Source: Planococcus salinarum (lineage in GTDB: Bacteria; Bacillota; Bacilli; Bacillales_A; Planococcaceae). From it: a DNA stretch of 64,000 nucleotides. This document shows positions 50,183 to 59,051 of the stretch, one piece after another. Below the pieces are notes generated by a model that made no database searches, had not been told where the DNA came from, and worked only from the letters and a program-made list of their open reading frames with translations. The DNA is taken from assembly GCF_007004625.1 (NCBI RefSeq), contig NZ_VIFV01000002.1, positions 62,001-126,000 on the forward strand, written 5' to 3'. Both the position numbers and the translations under genes were made by a program. Positions within the stretch are counted from its first letter, which is position 1. Every line of letters begins with the position of its first letter.

Positions 50183-50692
50183 TTACCCTAGTTTCTCGAG
50201 TTCTTTGTCTACTTGCATTTCATGCTTCAGCGCTTTGATGTGTTTGATCAGGTTCTGCAGCAGGCGGATCAGCGTCAAGCCCATGCCGACCGGTGCGGCC
50301 AAATAGATAAGTCCCATCGGAATCTGGTTGGCCGGAGATTTCTGGCCGAAAGAAAGCAATTGCATCGCAATGTCCGTGCCGTATCGGATTACAAAGATGG
50401 CGAAGACAATAAAAAGAAGGTTGGCGATGATTGTCAAAATGATTTTGCCTTTGTTTTTCAATACCAATAACAGAACGTCCACTTTGATGTGGCGGTCTTT
50501 CTTGACGCCGTAGCTGATGCCGATGTAGACGAGCCAGATAAAGCTGTAGCGCGCCAATTCCTCAGACCAGGACAGGGAGCTGTCGAATTGTCTCATGACC
50601 ACTTGCAGGAAAATGACTGCTACCATTACCGCGGAAAAAAGAACCAGGAATACTTCCTCGATATGCCGGTCTAACCAATGTAGGATTTTCAT
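50183..50692 (-). CDS. dctQ: TRAP transporter small permease, DctQ family
   Basis: A 169-residue protein with four helices: HIEEVFLVLFSAVMVAVIFLQ, LSWSEELARYSFIWLVYIG, LLFIVFAIFVIRYGTDIA and LIYLAAPVGMGLTLIRLL. The SEELARY motif is characteristic of DctQ. AAAGGAG lies 6 bases before the ATG at 50690-50692. It links the large permease and the binding protein. Confidence 0.92.
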   Translation of the reverse strand: MKILHWLDRHIEEVFLVLFSAVMVAVIFLQVVMRQFDSSLSWSEELARYSFIWLVYIGISYGVKKDRHIKVDVLLLVLKNKGKIILTIIANLLFIVFAIFVIRYGTDIAMQLLSFGQKSPANQIPMGLIYLAAPVGMGLTLIRLLQNLIKHIKALKHEMQVDKELEKLG

Positions 50693-50779
50693 GTCGGTCT
50701 CCTTTATTAATAAGTATTTATACATTTAGGGGGAATGTGTTGATATGTAAAGAAGGGTTGATGAATACAGTAAATAGCA

Positions 50780-50818
50780 AGAAAACGGCTTTGAGGAAAC
50801 ATCCCCCCCAAAGCCGTT
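50780..50818 (-). terminator. stem-loop after dctP
   Basis: AACGGCTTTG / CAAAGCCGTT followed by TTTTC on the minus strand. It lies inside the operon after the binding-protein gene, so partial termination would raise DctP over the permease, as in many binding-protein operons. Confidence 0.75.
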
Positions 50819-50827
50819 ACTTATTTA

Positions 50828-51880
50828 TTACTCTAACTCTGCTTCAGCTTCTGCGACAGCGTCGTAGACTTCCTGAACAGTTTCTTTACCGATTTTTTCT
50901 GCGTACTCGTCAAGGACCGGCTGAACGATTTCAACCATTTCCGCGCGTGCTTCAGGAGTTACGTCGTTGTAGTTCATTCCTTCAGCTTTCAATTCTTCAG
51001 CATATTCTGCAACAGCTTCGCGGTTAAGTTTCCGGTTAAGCGCGCCAGCTTCAACAGCGGCTTCTGTTACGATTGTTTGCTGCTCTTCAGTCAATCCGTC
51101 AAAGAATTCTTTGCTCATCAGGAATACGAATGGGCTGTAGATGTGGTGCGTTGTAGAAACGTAATCCTGCACTTCGTAGAAACCTTGCAGGTAGATAGTC
51201 GGGATCGGGTTTTCCTGTCCATCGACAGTACCTTGCTGCATTGCTGTAAACAATTCACCGAATGCCATTGGCGTCGGGTTAGCTCCCAGTGCTTTGAAAG
51301 CATCAAGGTGCAAATCATTTTCCATTGTACGAAGTTTCAAGCCTTCGAAATCACTCGCAGTTTCGATTGCGCGTTCGTTGTTTGTTACATCACGGAATCC
51401 GTTTTCCCAGTAAGCAAGACCAACCAGGCTCTGGTCTTCAAGCATACCAAGGAATTTATCGCCGACTTCGCCGTCCAAAACTTTATCCGCAACTTCTTCG
51501 TTAGGGAACAGGAACGGGAAATCAAATACGCTGAATTCTGGTACAAAGTTAGCGATTGGTGCTGTTGAAGGAATAGTTACTTCCTGTGAACCAAGTTGCA
51601 GTGCTTCAGTCATTGCGCGGTCATCGCCCAATTGGCTGCTGTGGTAAGTTTCAACTTTGATCGCGCCATCAGTTTTTTCTTCCACGATTTTTTTCCATTC
51701 CAATAATGCCAAGTACTGTGGGTGTGAATCGTTAAGGCCGATACCAGCGCGGATTGTTTTCGTTTCGCCTGATGCTTCTCCTTCGTTTTCAGATCCTTCA
51801 GCAGCTTCTTCGTTGCCTCCGCATGCTGCAAGAACCAATACCATCATTGCCAATACGAACAAAGAAAATAATTTTTTCAT
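50828..51880 (-). CDS. dctP: TRAP transporter substrate-binding lipoprotein, DctP family
   Basis: A 350-residue lipoprotein with lipobox LVLAACG. The mature protein has DctP features: IRAGIGLNDSHPQYLALLEWK, YHSSQLGDDRAMTEALQLG, GLKLRTMEND (the Arg that contacts a carboxylate in known members) and AMQQGTVDGQENPIPTIY. It should bind a sugar acid, in keeping with the downstream catabolic genes. Confidence 0.93.
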   Translation of the reverse strand: MKKLFSLFVLAMMVLVLAACGGNEEAAEGSENEGEASGETKTIRAGIGLNDSHPQYLALLEWKKIVEEKTDGAIKVETYHSSQLGDDRAMTEALQLGSQEVTIPSTAPIANFVPEFSVFDFPFLFPNEEVADKVLDGEVGDKFLGMLEDQSLVGLAYWENGFRDVTNNERAIETASDFEGLKLRTMENDLHLDAFKALGANPTPMAFGELFTAMQQGTVDGQENPIPTIYLQGFYEVQDYVSTTHHIYSPFVFLMSKEFFDGLTEEQQTIVTEAAVEAGALNRKLNREAVAEYAEELKAEGMNYNDVTPEARAEMVEIVQPVLDEYAEKIGKETVQEVYDAVAEAEAELE

Positions 51881-51959
51881 GTTAGTCTCCCCTTTTTCAT
51901 GTTTTATTTTGTGGAAAATGTGTAAACGACTTTATATGGTGAAGCCTGTGTAACCGGGT

Positions 51960-52856
51960 TTACTTTTTGACAACGGCGTGGCCGCCGAATTCGTTGCGCA
52001 GTGCCGCTACGACTTTACCGGTGAAGGTATCGTCTTCGAGCGAACGGTAGCGCATGAGAAGGGACATCGTGATGACCGGAGCCGGCACCTGAAGATCAAG
52101 CGCGGTTTCAACCGTCCATTTCCCTTCACCCGACGAGTGCATAACCCCGCGGATTTCTTCCAGTTTCGGATCTTTCGAAAATGCATTCTCGACCAATTCC
52201 ATGAGCCATGAACGGATGACGGAACCATTGTTCCAGACTTTCGCCACGCCTTCCAGGTCATAATCGTAATCGCTCTTCTCGAGGATATCGAAGCCTTCAG
52301 CCATTGCCTGCATCATGCCGTACTCGATGCCGTTGTGAATCATCTTAAGAAAGTGGCCGCTGCCGAGTTCGCCGGTGTAGAAATAACCGTTTTCGACAGA
52401 CACATCCTTGAAGACGGGTTCGATGATCTTGAATGCTTCCGGGTCGCCGCCGATCATCGTACAGATTCCTTCACGCGCACCGGAAATTCCGCCGCTTGTG
52501 CCGCAATCCATAAAGTGGATGCCGTTTTCTTTCAGGCTTGCGCCCAGCCGCACCGATTCTTTGTAATTGGAGTTTCCTCCGTCGATGACGATATCGCCTT
52601 CGTCAAGAAGCGGTTTCAATGTCGCAATGACATTTTCCGTAATCTCGCCGTGCGGCACCAGCATCATCAGAACCCGGGGTTGCTCCAGTTGTTGGACGAC
52701 TTCTTCCAATGTATATGCGCCAATCGCGCCGTCCGCTGCGATTTTGTCCACTAGTTCGCGGTTCGCATCGTGTGCAACGACTTGGTGGCCATTGTCCATC
52801 ATGTTAAGTGCCAGGTTGTAGCCCATCTTGCCGACGCCAATCATAGCTAACTTCAT
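51960..52856 (-). CDS. 6-phosphogluconate dehydrogenase, short NAD-type (GntZ/YqeC-like)
   Basis: A 298-residue decarboxylating dehydrogenase. It has the NAD-binding GVGKMGYNLALNMMDNG, DGGNSNYKESVRLG, CGTSGGISGAREG and the catalytic KMIHNGIEYGMMQ. The short form of about 300 residues is usually NAD-dependent, unlike the 470-residue pentose-phosphate enzyme. It makes ribulose-5-phosphate and CO2, which fits with rpiA at the other end of the locus. It is the first gene of the transporter-catabolic run. GGGGTTAC precedes the ATG. Confidence 0.9.
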   Translation of the reverse strand: MKLAMIGVGKMGYNLALNMMDNGHQVVAHDANRELVDKIAADGAIGAYTLEEVVQQLEQPRVLMMLVPHGEITENVIATLKPLLDEGDIVIDGGNSNYKESVRLGASLKENGIHFMDCGTSGGISGAREGICTMIGGDPEAFKIIEPVFKDVSVENGYFYTGELGSGHFLKMIHNGIEYGMMQAMAEGFDILEKSDYDYDLEGVAKVWNNGSVIRSWLMELVENAFSKDPKLEEIRGVMHSSGEGKWTVETALDLQVPAPVITMSLLMRYRSLEDDTFTGKVVAALRNEFGGHAVVKK

Positions 52857-53292
52857 AAATGTAACCCCTTTCTTTTTACTTCAGAAAACAATTTGGCGCT
52901 TTTCAAAATTTAAAGTATGTTATAGCCAAATCCAATAATTTTTTTATTATTTTTTTGCTGTTTTGGTGAATCTATCTGCCGGGGCACTTGCAGTTAAAAT
53001 ATCCTGCGGAAATAAATTCCGTATAGCTATTTTGAATAAAAGCTTTTAGATTGCTTTGTGTGTCTTTTTTGTGACTGAAAGAGCAGAATGTAACCCCTTC
53101 CATAAACTTCATTATAAACGGTGCGGAAATAATTTCAACTATTATTTTCAATTATCGAAAAAAGTTTTATCTGCAAAATTAAAAAAGGCGGAATTTAGTT
53201 CCACAATGGTGCATATATAGGAAGAGATTGGATGATTTCTTCGTATTGCGCGGCTTGCAAGATAAACAATTCAGAGGTACAGCTTGTTGGCG
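52857..53292. other. upstream region of the sugar-acid operon
   Basis: An AT-rich 436-base non-coding stretch that should contain the operon promoter reading left. A GAAAAGCGCCAAA segment at about 52890-52905 only loosely resembles a CcpA cre site. No regulator gene is linked. Confidence 0.45.
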
Positions 53293-53403
53293 AGCGGCCA
53301 AAAATGCAATGGCGATCATAAAATGGCGGATGGCGATCATAAAAGACGAAATGCCGATCATAAAAGGCGAAATGCCGATCATAAAAGGTGAAATGCCGAT
53401 CAT
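53293..53403. repeat. five tandem repeats with an exact 21-bp period
   Basis: GATCATAAAA-type units begin at 53314, 53335, 53356, 53377 and 53398 (the last is partial), separated by GGCGAAATGCC-like sequence; a degenerate copy precedes them. GATC recurs every 21 bp. The array lies upstream of the sugar-acid operon and downstream of pabBC. Confidence 0.9.
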
Positions 53404-53499
53404 ATCCTCTTAAAACAGACGTCATTGTGCGATTTTCGTGTTCACGAGTGGCGGCATAGCCATTGTATTGTTCAGTTTCCCTTATTTATTGATGCAAAT

Positions 53500-53545
53500 A
53501 AAAAACAACCGGCTTTTCGCGGACGAAAAACCGGTTGCTCTCAAT
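53500..53545 (-). terminator. terminator after pabBC
   Basis: Stem CAACCGGTTTTTCG / CGAAAAGCCGGTTG with T-rich flank on the minus strand, just after the stop. Confidence 0.75.
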
Positions 53546-53550
53546 TTGCT

Positions 53551-55305
53551 CTAAATCATTTCCACCCGCAGCCAGCCGCGGACGCTGTTGATGAACCAGA
53601 CAGCATCCCATTCGCCCAGTTCTTCTTTCCGGAGGATCTTTTCTGTTATTTCTCCTGCATCAAGCAGCTGCTGGCGGAATGTACCCGGCAGCAAGCCGCA
53701 ACTCACTGGCGGGGTAAAGAATTCGCCGTCTTTCTCCACGACCACATTGCCGATTGCAAACTCCGTGAGTTCTTCGTTTTCATTCCATAATAAAACGGAA
53801 AAAGCTTCCGGCGGCTTCTTTTCAACTGCTTCTTCATACACCTGCCGGTACGTAGTTTTGTGATAAAGAAAAGCATTGCCGCTGTCGACAGGTGCGGCGG
53901 CAAGCGCGCATTTCACCGGTTCAGCAATCGCCGCCGTTTCCTGTGCTTCGATGCTAATATTCCCGTCGCGGTCGAGCAGCAGGCGCACTTTATAGGAGCC
54001 GGCCGGATTTTCGGCCGCAATGCGCGAAAGGTGATCCCCTATAGAGGAGCGGTCGGCCGGAAAACTGAAATAGGCAGCGGACTCAACCAGGCGCGTCATA
54101 TGATACGCCAATAAGGGATAATGGCCGTTCTCCAGTTTCAGTGATTCCAGCAGCTGAAATGCCGGCCGGCGTGCTGTCAGCACCTCAGCTTTGGTCTGCA
54201 ATTCCCGGAATTCCCCTTCGGAAGTCGAATCCCATGTCACCCCGCCGCCGACGCCGTAACGCGCCGTGCCTTCATTCGCATCGATGATGACCGTTCGGAT
54301 CGGCACATTAAAGACGGCATTTTTGTCCGGGGTCACAAATCCGATGGCGCCGCAATACGCTTCGCGCGGTGTCGCTTCCAGTTCCGCGATGGTGTGCATC
54401 GTGCTGATTTTCGGGGCGCCTGTAATTGAGCCGCATGGGAACAACGCCTTGAACCAGTCAAGGATGTCCAGCTCCGGCGCGAGTTCCGCTTCGATTGTGG
54501 AAGTCATCTGGTGGACCGTCGGATACGTTTCCACCTCAAAGAGCCTGTCCACTTTCACCGTACCCTTTTTGGCGAGCCGGCTCATGTCATTGCGCAGCAG
54601 GTCGACGATCATCAGGTTTTCCGCCTGCTCCTTTTCGGAAGCCAGCAGTTCGGCGATTCGTTCCTTGTCTTCTTCAAGTGTGCGGCCTCGCGCCGCTGTG
54701 CCTTTCATCGGCTTTGTGGTGAGCCGCCCGTTGTCGACCCGAAAAAAAAGCTCGGGCGAAGCAGACAGGATCCGCTGATTGCCGATGTTCAAATAGGCGC
54801 CGTAGCCTGCCTGCTGATTGCGCGCAAGCTGACGGTAAAACGCGGCGTCACTCCCCCTGAAGTCAGCGTGCAGCCGTTCCGTGTAATTGACCTGGTATGT
54901 ATCGCCTTCTTCGATTGCCTGTTTTATTTTCCGGATGCCTTCCTTATAAGCTTCCGGCGTACCGGCCATCTGCCAGTCGGATACGTGATAGTCTGTTGGA
55001 CCCGAAGATTCGGCAAGCCCGGTCGGTTCCGGGTGATGCGGCTTCTCGAAAATGCCGAACCAGACCAGCGGGAAATCGCCGGCGGGCCGGACTTCCATCG
55101 CGGCGTTAAAAGCCGGCGCCGCTTCATAGGAAACAAATCCCGCCGCATAATAGCCCTGATCGGCTGCTTCGTCGAGCTGCTTGAGGATGCCGGCCACTTC
55201 GCCGATGTTGTGGGTCTGCAGAATGCGCACCGGATTGCTGAATGCCAGCGGTTCGACGATTCCGTCTGCGTTGCGGAATTCAAAGAGAAGATACGGATTG
55301 TCCAT
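53551..55305 (-). CDS. pabB: aminodeoxychorismate synthase component I fused to aminodeoxychorismate lyase
   Basis: A 584-residue fusion. Residues 1-365 are a chorismate-binding PabB module: YTERLHADF, LSASPELFF, PMKGTAARGRT, DLLRNDMSRLAKKG, CGSITGAPK and GVGGGVTWDS. Residues 390-584 are a class IV aminotransferase-fold PabC module with the PLP Lys probably in YHKTTYRQVYE and later SCGLLPGTFRQQLL. With PabA it makes p-aminobenzoate for folate. The ATG at 55303-55305 has GGGAAGG upstream and overlaps pabA by 26 bases. Confidence 0.9.
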   Translation of the reverse strand: MDNPYLLFEFRNADGIVEPLAFSNPVRILQTHNIGEVAGILKQLDEAADQGYYAAGFVSYEAAPAFNAAMEVRPAGDFPLVWFGIFEKPHHPEPTGLAESSGPTDYHVSDWQMAGTPEAYKEGIRKIKQAIEEGDTYQVNYTERLHADFRGSDAAFYRQLARNQQAGYGAYLNIGNQRILSASPELFFRVDNGRLTTKPMKGTAARGRTLEEDKERIAELLASEKEQAENLMIVDLLRNDMSRLAKKGTVKVDRLFEVETYPTVHQMTSTIEAELAPELDILDWFKALFPCGSITGAPKISTMHTIAELEATPREAYCGAIGFVTPDKNAVFNVPIRTVIIDANEGTARYGVGGGVTWDSTSEGEFRELQTKAEVLTARRPAFQLLESLKLENGHYPLLAYHMTRLVESAAYFSFPADRSSIGDHLSRIAAENPAGSYKVRLLLDRDGNISIEAQETAAIAEPVKCALAAAPVDSGNAFLYHKTTYRQVYEEAVEKKPPEAFSVLLWNENEELTEFAIGNVVVEKDGEFFTPPVSCGLLPGTFRQQLLDAGEITEKILRKEELGEWDAVWFINSVRGWLRVEMI

Positions 55306-55906
55306 TTGCTTCACCTTCCCTTTTTCGCGCAAGCCAGGCTTTCGACTGTCCGTAATAATTCTCAAGCATCTTATAGCCTTCTGACGTCATGATCGATTCG
55401 GGGTGGAATTGGATACCGGCAATAGGCAAATGGCGGTGCCTGACACCCATGATCACTCCGTCTTCTGTTTCACAGCTGATTTCAAGGCTGGCGGGCAGGC
55501 TGGTGGGTTCCGCCACCAGCGAATGGTAGCGGGTAATGCGCGTAGGCGAAGCAACGCCTTCGAACAACCCTCTCCCATCGTGAGACATGGGCGCAGTTTT
55601 GCCGTGCATCGGCTGGCGGCCTTTCACGATGCGGCCGCCGAAAAATTCGACAATCGCCTGATGGCCGAGACAGACCCCGAGGATCGGAATGTCACCGCCC
55701 AAGTTTGCCAGGATGTCGCGTGTCGCTCCGCCCTCTGCCGGCCGGCCGGGTCCAGGCGACAGCACGATAAGTTCCGGTCCGAGCTCTTTCACCGATTGCG
55801 CCGTAATGGCATCGTTCTGGAATACCCGCACCTCGCCCGCTATCTGCTCGAGGTAATGCACCAGATTATATGTAAATGAATCGTGATTATCGATGGTCAC
55901 AATCAT
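55280..55906 (-). CDS. pabA: aminodeoxychorismate/anthranilate synthase glutaminase subunit
   Basis: A 208-residue class I glutamine amidotransferase with the Cys in ILGVCLGHQA, His-Glu in GIQFHPESIMT, and the opening IDNHDSFTYNLVHYLEQ. It supplies ammonia to the PabB-PabC protein encoded by the overlapping gene. GAGGTG lies 6 bases before the ATG at 55904-55906. It could also serve anthranilate synthase, but no trp genes are nearby. Confidence 0.9.
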   Translation of the reverse strand: MIVTIDNHDSFTYNLVHYLEQIAGEVRVFQNDAITAQSVKELGPELIVLSPGPGRPAEGGATRDILANLGGDIPILGVCLGHQAIVEFFGGRIVKGRQPMHGKTAPMSHDGRGLFEGVASPTRITRYHSLVAEPTSLPASLEISCETEDGVIMGVRHRHLPIAGIQFHPESIMTSEGYKMLENYYGQSKAWLARKREGEANGQSVSSL

Positions 55907-55995
55907 GTTCGCACCTCTTCTGAAGGAATTTATATCCTTTCTATTATAAGGGATGAATGGCACCGGTGCCAGACACCCGCGCTATTCGCACCCTC

Positions 55996-57492
55996 TCAAC
56001 CCTTCATGCCCGGATTGCCTTTCATGCCGTGCCACAGATCCGTCTGCTCAATCTGTCGCGCCAATTGCAGCAGGAGATGCTCCTGCCCTTTGCCGGCCAT
56101 GACCTGCACACCGAGAGGCAAGCCGCTTTCGGTGACGTGCACCGGAATCGACACCGCCGGCTGGCCGGTAAGATTGGCGAGTTGCGTATACGGCGTGTAG
56201 GCAAGACTCGGCAGAAACATGTTGTAGATGAGCTCTTGCTGTGCCGCCATGGTCGTTGCCCGTTCCATATTGCTGAGAAGTTCTGCCTGTGACTCCTTGC
56301 TATGCGTCAGTTCACCAACCTTTGGCGCCGGATAGGCGGTCGCCGGTGTCAGGTAAAAGTCGTAACGTTCATGAAGCGCAGCCATTTTCGCCGCAGCCGC
56401 ATCCCAGGACGCAATGCTTGCCGAATAGTCCGCCGCTGAAACCTGGAGACCCGCCTGGCTCAGGAGCCACGATTCGATTTCCATATCATCTGCAGTCAAT
56501 ACACGGTCTGCCATTTTTTCGAGATTGCGCGCAAGCAACGCCATTTCTCCGCTGTTCATCAAGTAATAATCCTGCATCAGGCTGATGCCGTCAATGCCGT
56601 TGTCTTTTTCTTCTACGATATGCCCCTGCTGTCCCAGCCATTTGACTGTGTTCATGACCGCTTGGCGCGCCTCTTCGGACACCGGCGTCCCGACAGGTGA
56701 TTCAACCGCAAAAGCGATTTTCAGGGGCTGTGAAAACTCTCTATCCATCTCTTCGCGATATTTCCCGGGAAATAGAGGGGTGTGGAAAGCGGCGGCCGGC
56801 TGTACAGTCTGCAATAAATCCAGCATTGCTGAACTGTCGCGCACTGTTTTGGTTAATGCAAAATCAATTGAAGCTCCCTGCCACTGGCGGCCGGCGCCCG
56901 GTCCGACCGGCATGCGGCCGCGCGTCGGCTTCAGGCCGAACAAACCGGTGAACGAAGCCGGAATGCGGATCGAGCCACCGCCGTCACTCGCGCCCGCTAA
57001 AGGCACGATGCCGGAAGCTACGGCAGCGGCAGAACCGCCGCTTGAGCCACCGGGGGAATAATCTGGATTCCACGGGTTGCGGCTTGCTCCGTAAAGTTCC
57101 GGTTCACTGATGTTCTTCAATCCGAATTCCGGCGTATTGGTATGGCCGACAAAACTGAAACCTGCACTGCGCAGTTTGGCGGTCAAATGCGAATCCTGTC
57201 CGGCTCTCATTTCTTTCAGCAGTTTCGAGCCGGCCGTCAGCCTCTCGCCTTCCAATGCCTGCGAGATGTTCTTCAGCGCCATAGGCACACCGGCAAAGTC
57301 ACCCGGGGTTACTGCCTTTAATTCCTTTACCGCCCGTTCTTTGCGTGTTTCGGTAAAGGCATTCAATACCGGGTCCACCTGTTCGAGCCGCTGGAAACTC
57401 AAGTCCAGCAGTTCTTCCGCGCTGACTTCTTTTTTTTGCAGTAATGCGGCCATGCCTACCGCATCCAAGCCCATGTATTCCTTCAATTTCAT
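55996..57492 (-). CDS. amidase signature-family amidase
   Basis: A 498-residue hydrolase with the Ser-cisSer-Lys triad: Lys in VPMALKNIS, the glycine-serine loop SPGGSSGGSAAAVASG and nucleophile region GASDGGGSIRIPAS. Its C-terminal half has PATAYPAPKVGEL and TGQPAVSIPV. The group resembles GatA-like and secondary amidases; without GatB/GatC neighbours it is probably catabolic. The ATG at 57490-57492 lies 8 bases after GGAAGGGG; an ATG two codons earlier is too close. Confidence 0.87.
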   Translation of the reverse strand: MKLKEYMGLDAVGMAALLQKKEVSAEELLDLSFQRLEQVDPVLNAFTETRKERAVKELKAVTPGDFAGVPMALKNISQALEGERLTAGSKLLKEMRAGQDSHLTAKLRSAGFSFVGHTNTPEFGLKNISEPELYGASRNPWNPDYSPGGSSGGSAAAVASGIVPLAGASDGGGSIRIPASFTGLFGLKPTRGRMPVGPGAGRQWQGASIDFALTKTVRDSSAMLDLLQTVQPAAAFHTPLFPGKYREEMDREFSQPLKIAFAVESPVGTPVSEEARQAVMNTVKWLGQQGHIVEEKDNGIDGISLMQDYYLMNSGEMALLARNLEKMADRVLTADDMEIESWLLSQAGLQVSAADYSASIASWDAAAAKMAALHERYDFYLTPATAYPAPKVGELTHSKESQAELLSNMERATTMAAQQELIYNMFLPSLAYTPYTQLANLTGQPAVSIPVHVTESGLPLGVQVMAGKGQEHLLLQLARQIEQTDLWHGMKGNPGMKG

Positions 57493-57633
57493 CTCCATAC
57501 CCCTTCCGTGTAAAGCTGTTTCTTCTATGATATAAAGGAATTATAACACCTCTTCCTTTTCCATCATCTGGTGACAGTTCAATTTTTGTTCACATAGTTG
57601 TCCAAAAAGCCGTGATTTTTTAAAATACAGCCA

Positions 57634-57661
57634 TTGACTTTCTCGGCATATCCCTTACAAT
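57634..57661 (+). promoter_or_regulatory. promoter of the ferric-iron transporter operon
   Basis: TTGACT, 16-base spacer, TACAAT; the Fur box starts 2 bases downstream of the -10. Confidence 0.6.
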
Positions 57662-57662
57662 T

Positions 57663-57681
57663 GATATTGAGAATCATTTTC
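57663..57681 (+). promoter_or_regulatory. Fur box
   Basis: GATATTGAGAATCATTTTC matches the 19-bp Fur consensus GATAATGATAATCATTATC at 16 positions. It directly follows the -10 box and lies 48 bases before the iron-binding protein gene, so iron-loaded Fur should block transcription. Confidence 0.88.
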
Positions 57682-57729
57682 ATTTGAAATGGTTTATCAT
57701 ACATAAAATCAGAAGGAGCGAAAGTATAC

Positions 57730-58794
57730 ATGAAAAAGCTATTGTTTTTGGTTATTGCGTTAACTGCATTGATCCTTGCAGCCTGTGGCGGCCAGGATGA
57801 AGAAAATACGTCAACAGATACTTCCGGCGAGACAAATGAAAGCAAAGAAGTTAACCTTTATACAGCGCGTCATTACGATGTCGACGATGAGTTATATGCA
57901 GATTTCGAAGAAGAAACAGGCATTAAAGTGAATGTTATTAAAGGCGAAGCCGATGAATTGCTTGAGCGTATCAAACGCGAAGGCGACGCAACGCAAGCGG
58001 ATGTGTTCCTGACAGCTGACGCTGGACGCCTGCACCGCGCGAAATCGGATGATTTGCTGCAGCCGGTATCAAGCGACCTGTTGGATGAGCAAGTTCCCGC
58101 TAACTTCCAGGACAGCGACCAAATGTGGTACGGCCTGACGAAGCGCGCTCGTGTTATTCTATATGATAAAGAAACTGTTCAACCGGAAGAGCTTTCCACT
58201 TATGAAGCTCTGACTGAAGAAGAATGGAATGGCCGCGTGCTGATCCGCAGTTCTGAAAATATCTATAACCAATCCCTGTTGGCATCGTTCATTGAAATCA
58301 ATGGCGAAGAAGAAGCCAAAGAATGGGCAGCCGGCATGGTTGAGAATTTCGCACGTGATCCCGAAGGCGGAGACCGCGACCAGGCGAAAGCCATTGCAGC
58401 CGGTATCGGCGATGTAGCCATCGTGAACACATATTATTTCGGCCAGATGCTGAATTCGGAAGACCCTGAAGAAGTGAAAGTTGCTGAAGGTTTGGGCGTA
58501 TTCTTCCCGAACCAGGATACAACTGGCACGCACATCAATGTCAGCGGCGCTGGCGTTGTGAAAGCGGCGAAAAACAAGGAAAATGCGGTTAAATTGCTTG
58601 AATTCCTGTCGGCTCCTGAAGCCCAGGAAACATTTGCGGCAGCCAATTACGAGTACCCGGTAAATGAAAATGTTGAACCAAGCGAATTATTGACATCATG
58701 GGGCGAGTTTAAAGAGCAGGACATCCCTTTGTCCACTCTTGGCGAACATAACTCGAAATCTATTTTGATCTTCAATGAAGTCGGCTGGAAATAA
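57730..58794 (+). CDS. ferric-iron ABC transporter substrate-binding lipoprotein (FutA/FbpA-like)
   Basis: A 354-residue lipoprotein with lipobox ILAACG. It belongs to the Fe3+-binding FutA/FbpA group: NLYTARHYDVDDELYADFEEE, ADVFLTADAGRLHRAK, WYGLTKRARVILYDK, and paired tyrosines in VNTYYFGQMLNS that coordinate iron in relatives. AGAAGGAG precedes the ATG by about 9 bases. It is controlled by the Fur box upstream and followed by permease and ATPase genes. Confidence 0.92.
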   Translation: MKKLLFLVIALTALILAACGGQDEENTSTDTSGETNESKEVNLYTARHYDVDDELYADFEEETGIKVNVIKGEADELLERIKREGDATQADVFLTADAGRLHRAKSDDLLQPVSSDLLDEQVPANFQDSDQMWYGLTKRARVILYDKETVQPEELSTYEALTEEEWNGRVLIRSSENIYNQSLLASFIEINGEEEAKEWAAGMVENFARDPEGGDRDQAKAIAAGIGDVAIVNTYYFGQMLNSEDPEEVKVAEGLGVFFPNQDTTGTHINVSGAGVVKAAKNKENAVKLLEFLSAPEAQETFAAANYEYPVNENVEPSELLTSWGEFKEQDIPLSTLGEHNSKSILIFNEVGWK

Positions 58795-58796
58795 AG

Positions 58797-58921
58797 AAAA
58801 GCGCAAGCGCCTGTTCAGCTCTGAAAGGCATAAGGCAAACCAGTGAAGTGGCGCTCTTTGCCACGCAGCTGGGTTGACTTATGTCCCGAAGAGCTAGGCG
58901 CTGGAGTCTGGACATGTAAAG
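58797..58921 (+). repeat. long imperfect hairpin repeat of Bacillales type
   Basis: A 125-base element from AAAAGCGCAAGCGCCT to GGCGCTGGAGTCTGGACA. The arms pair as GCGCCT...AGCTCT...GCATAAG...CCAG with CTGG...CTTATG...AGAGCTaGGCGC. It resembles the AAAAGCGnAnGCGCC...GGCGCTGGAG repeat widespread between genes in Bacillaceae. It separates the iron-binding protein gene from its permease gene. Confidence 0.75.
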
Positions 58922-59051
58922 ACTCCAACAAAGAACATTCAGCCTAAAAATAATCTGATTTTTTTATTCCATTAAAAAAAATACTAATGCCCCTGTTGCA
59001 ACTTTATTTGCAGCAGGGGATTTCTTACGATTGGAAAGAGGTGCCAGAAAC

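Noticed and set aside
52880-52910. CcpA cre site upstream of the sugar-acid operon
   Set aside because: The GAAAAGCGCCAAA segment does not fit the required CG spacing of the cre consensus.
53293-53403. Protein-coding repeat (open frames rich in MIGI or FYDRH units)
   Set aside because: Open in several frames simply because the period is 21, a multiple of 3; no start signal or non-repeat coding sequence.
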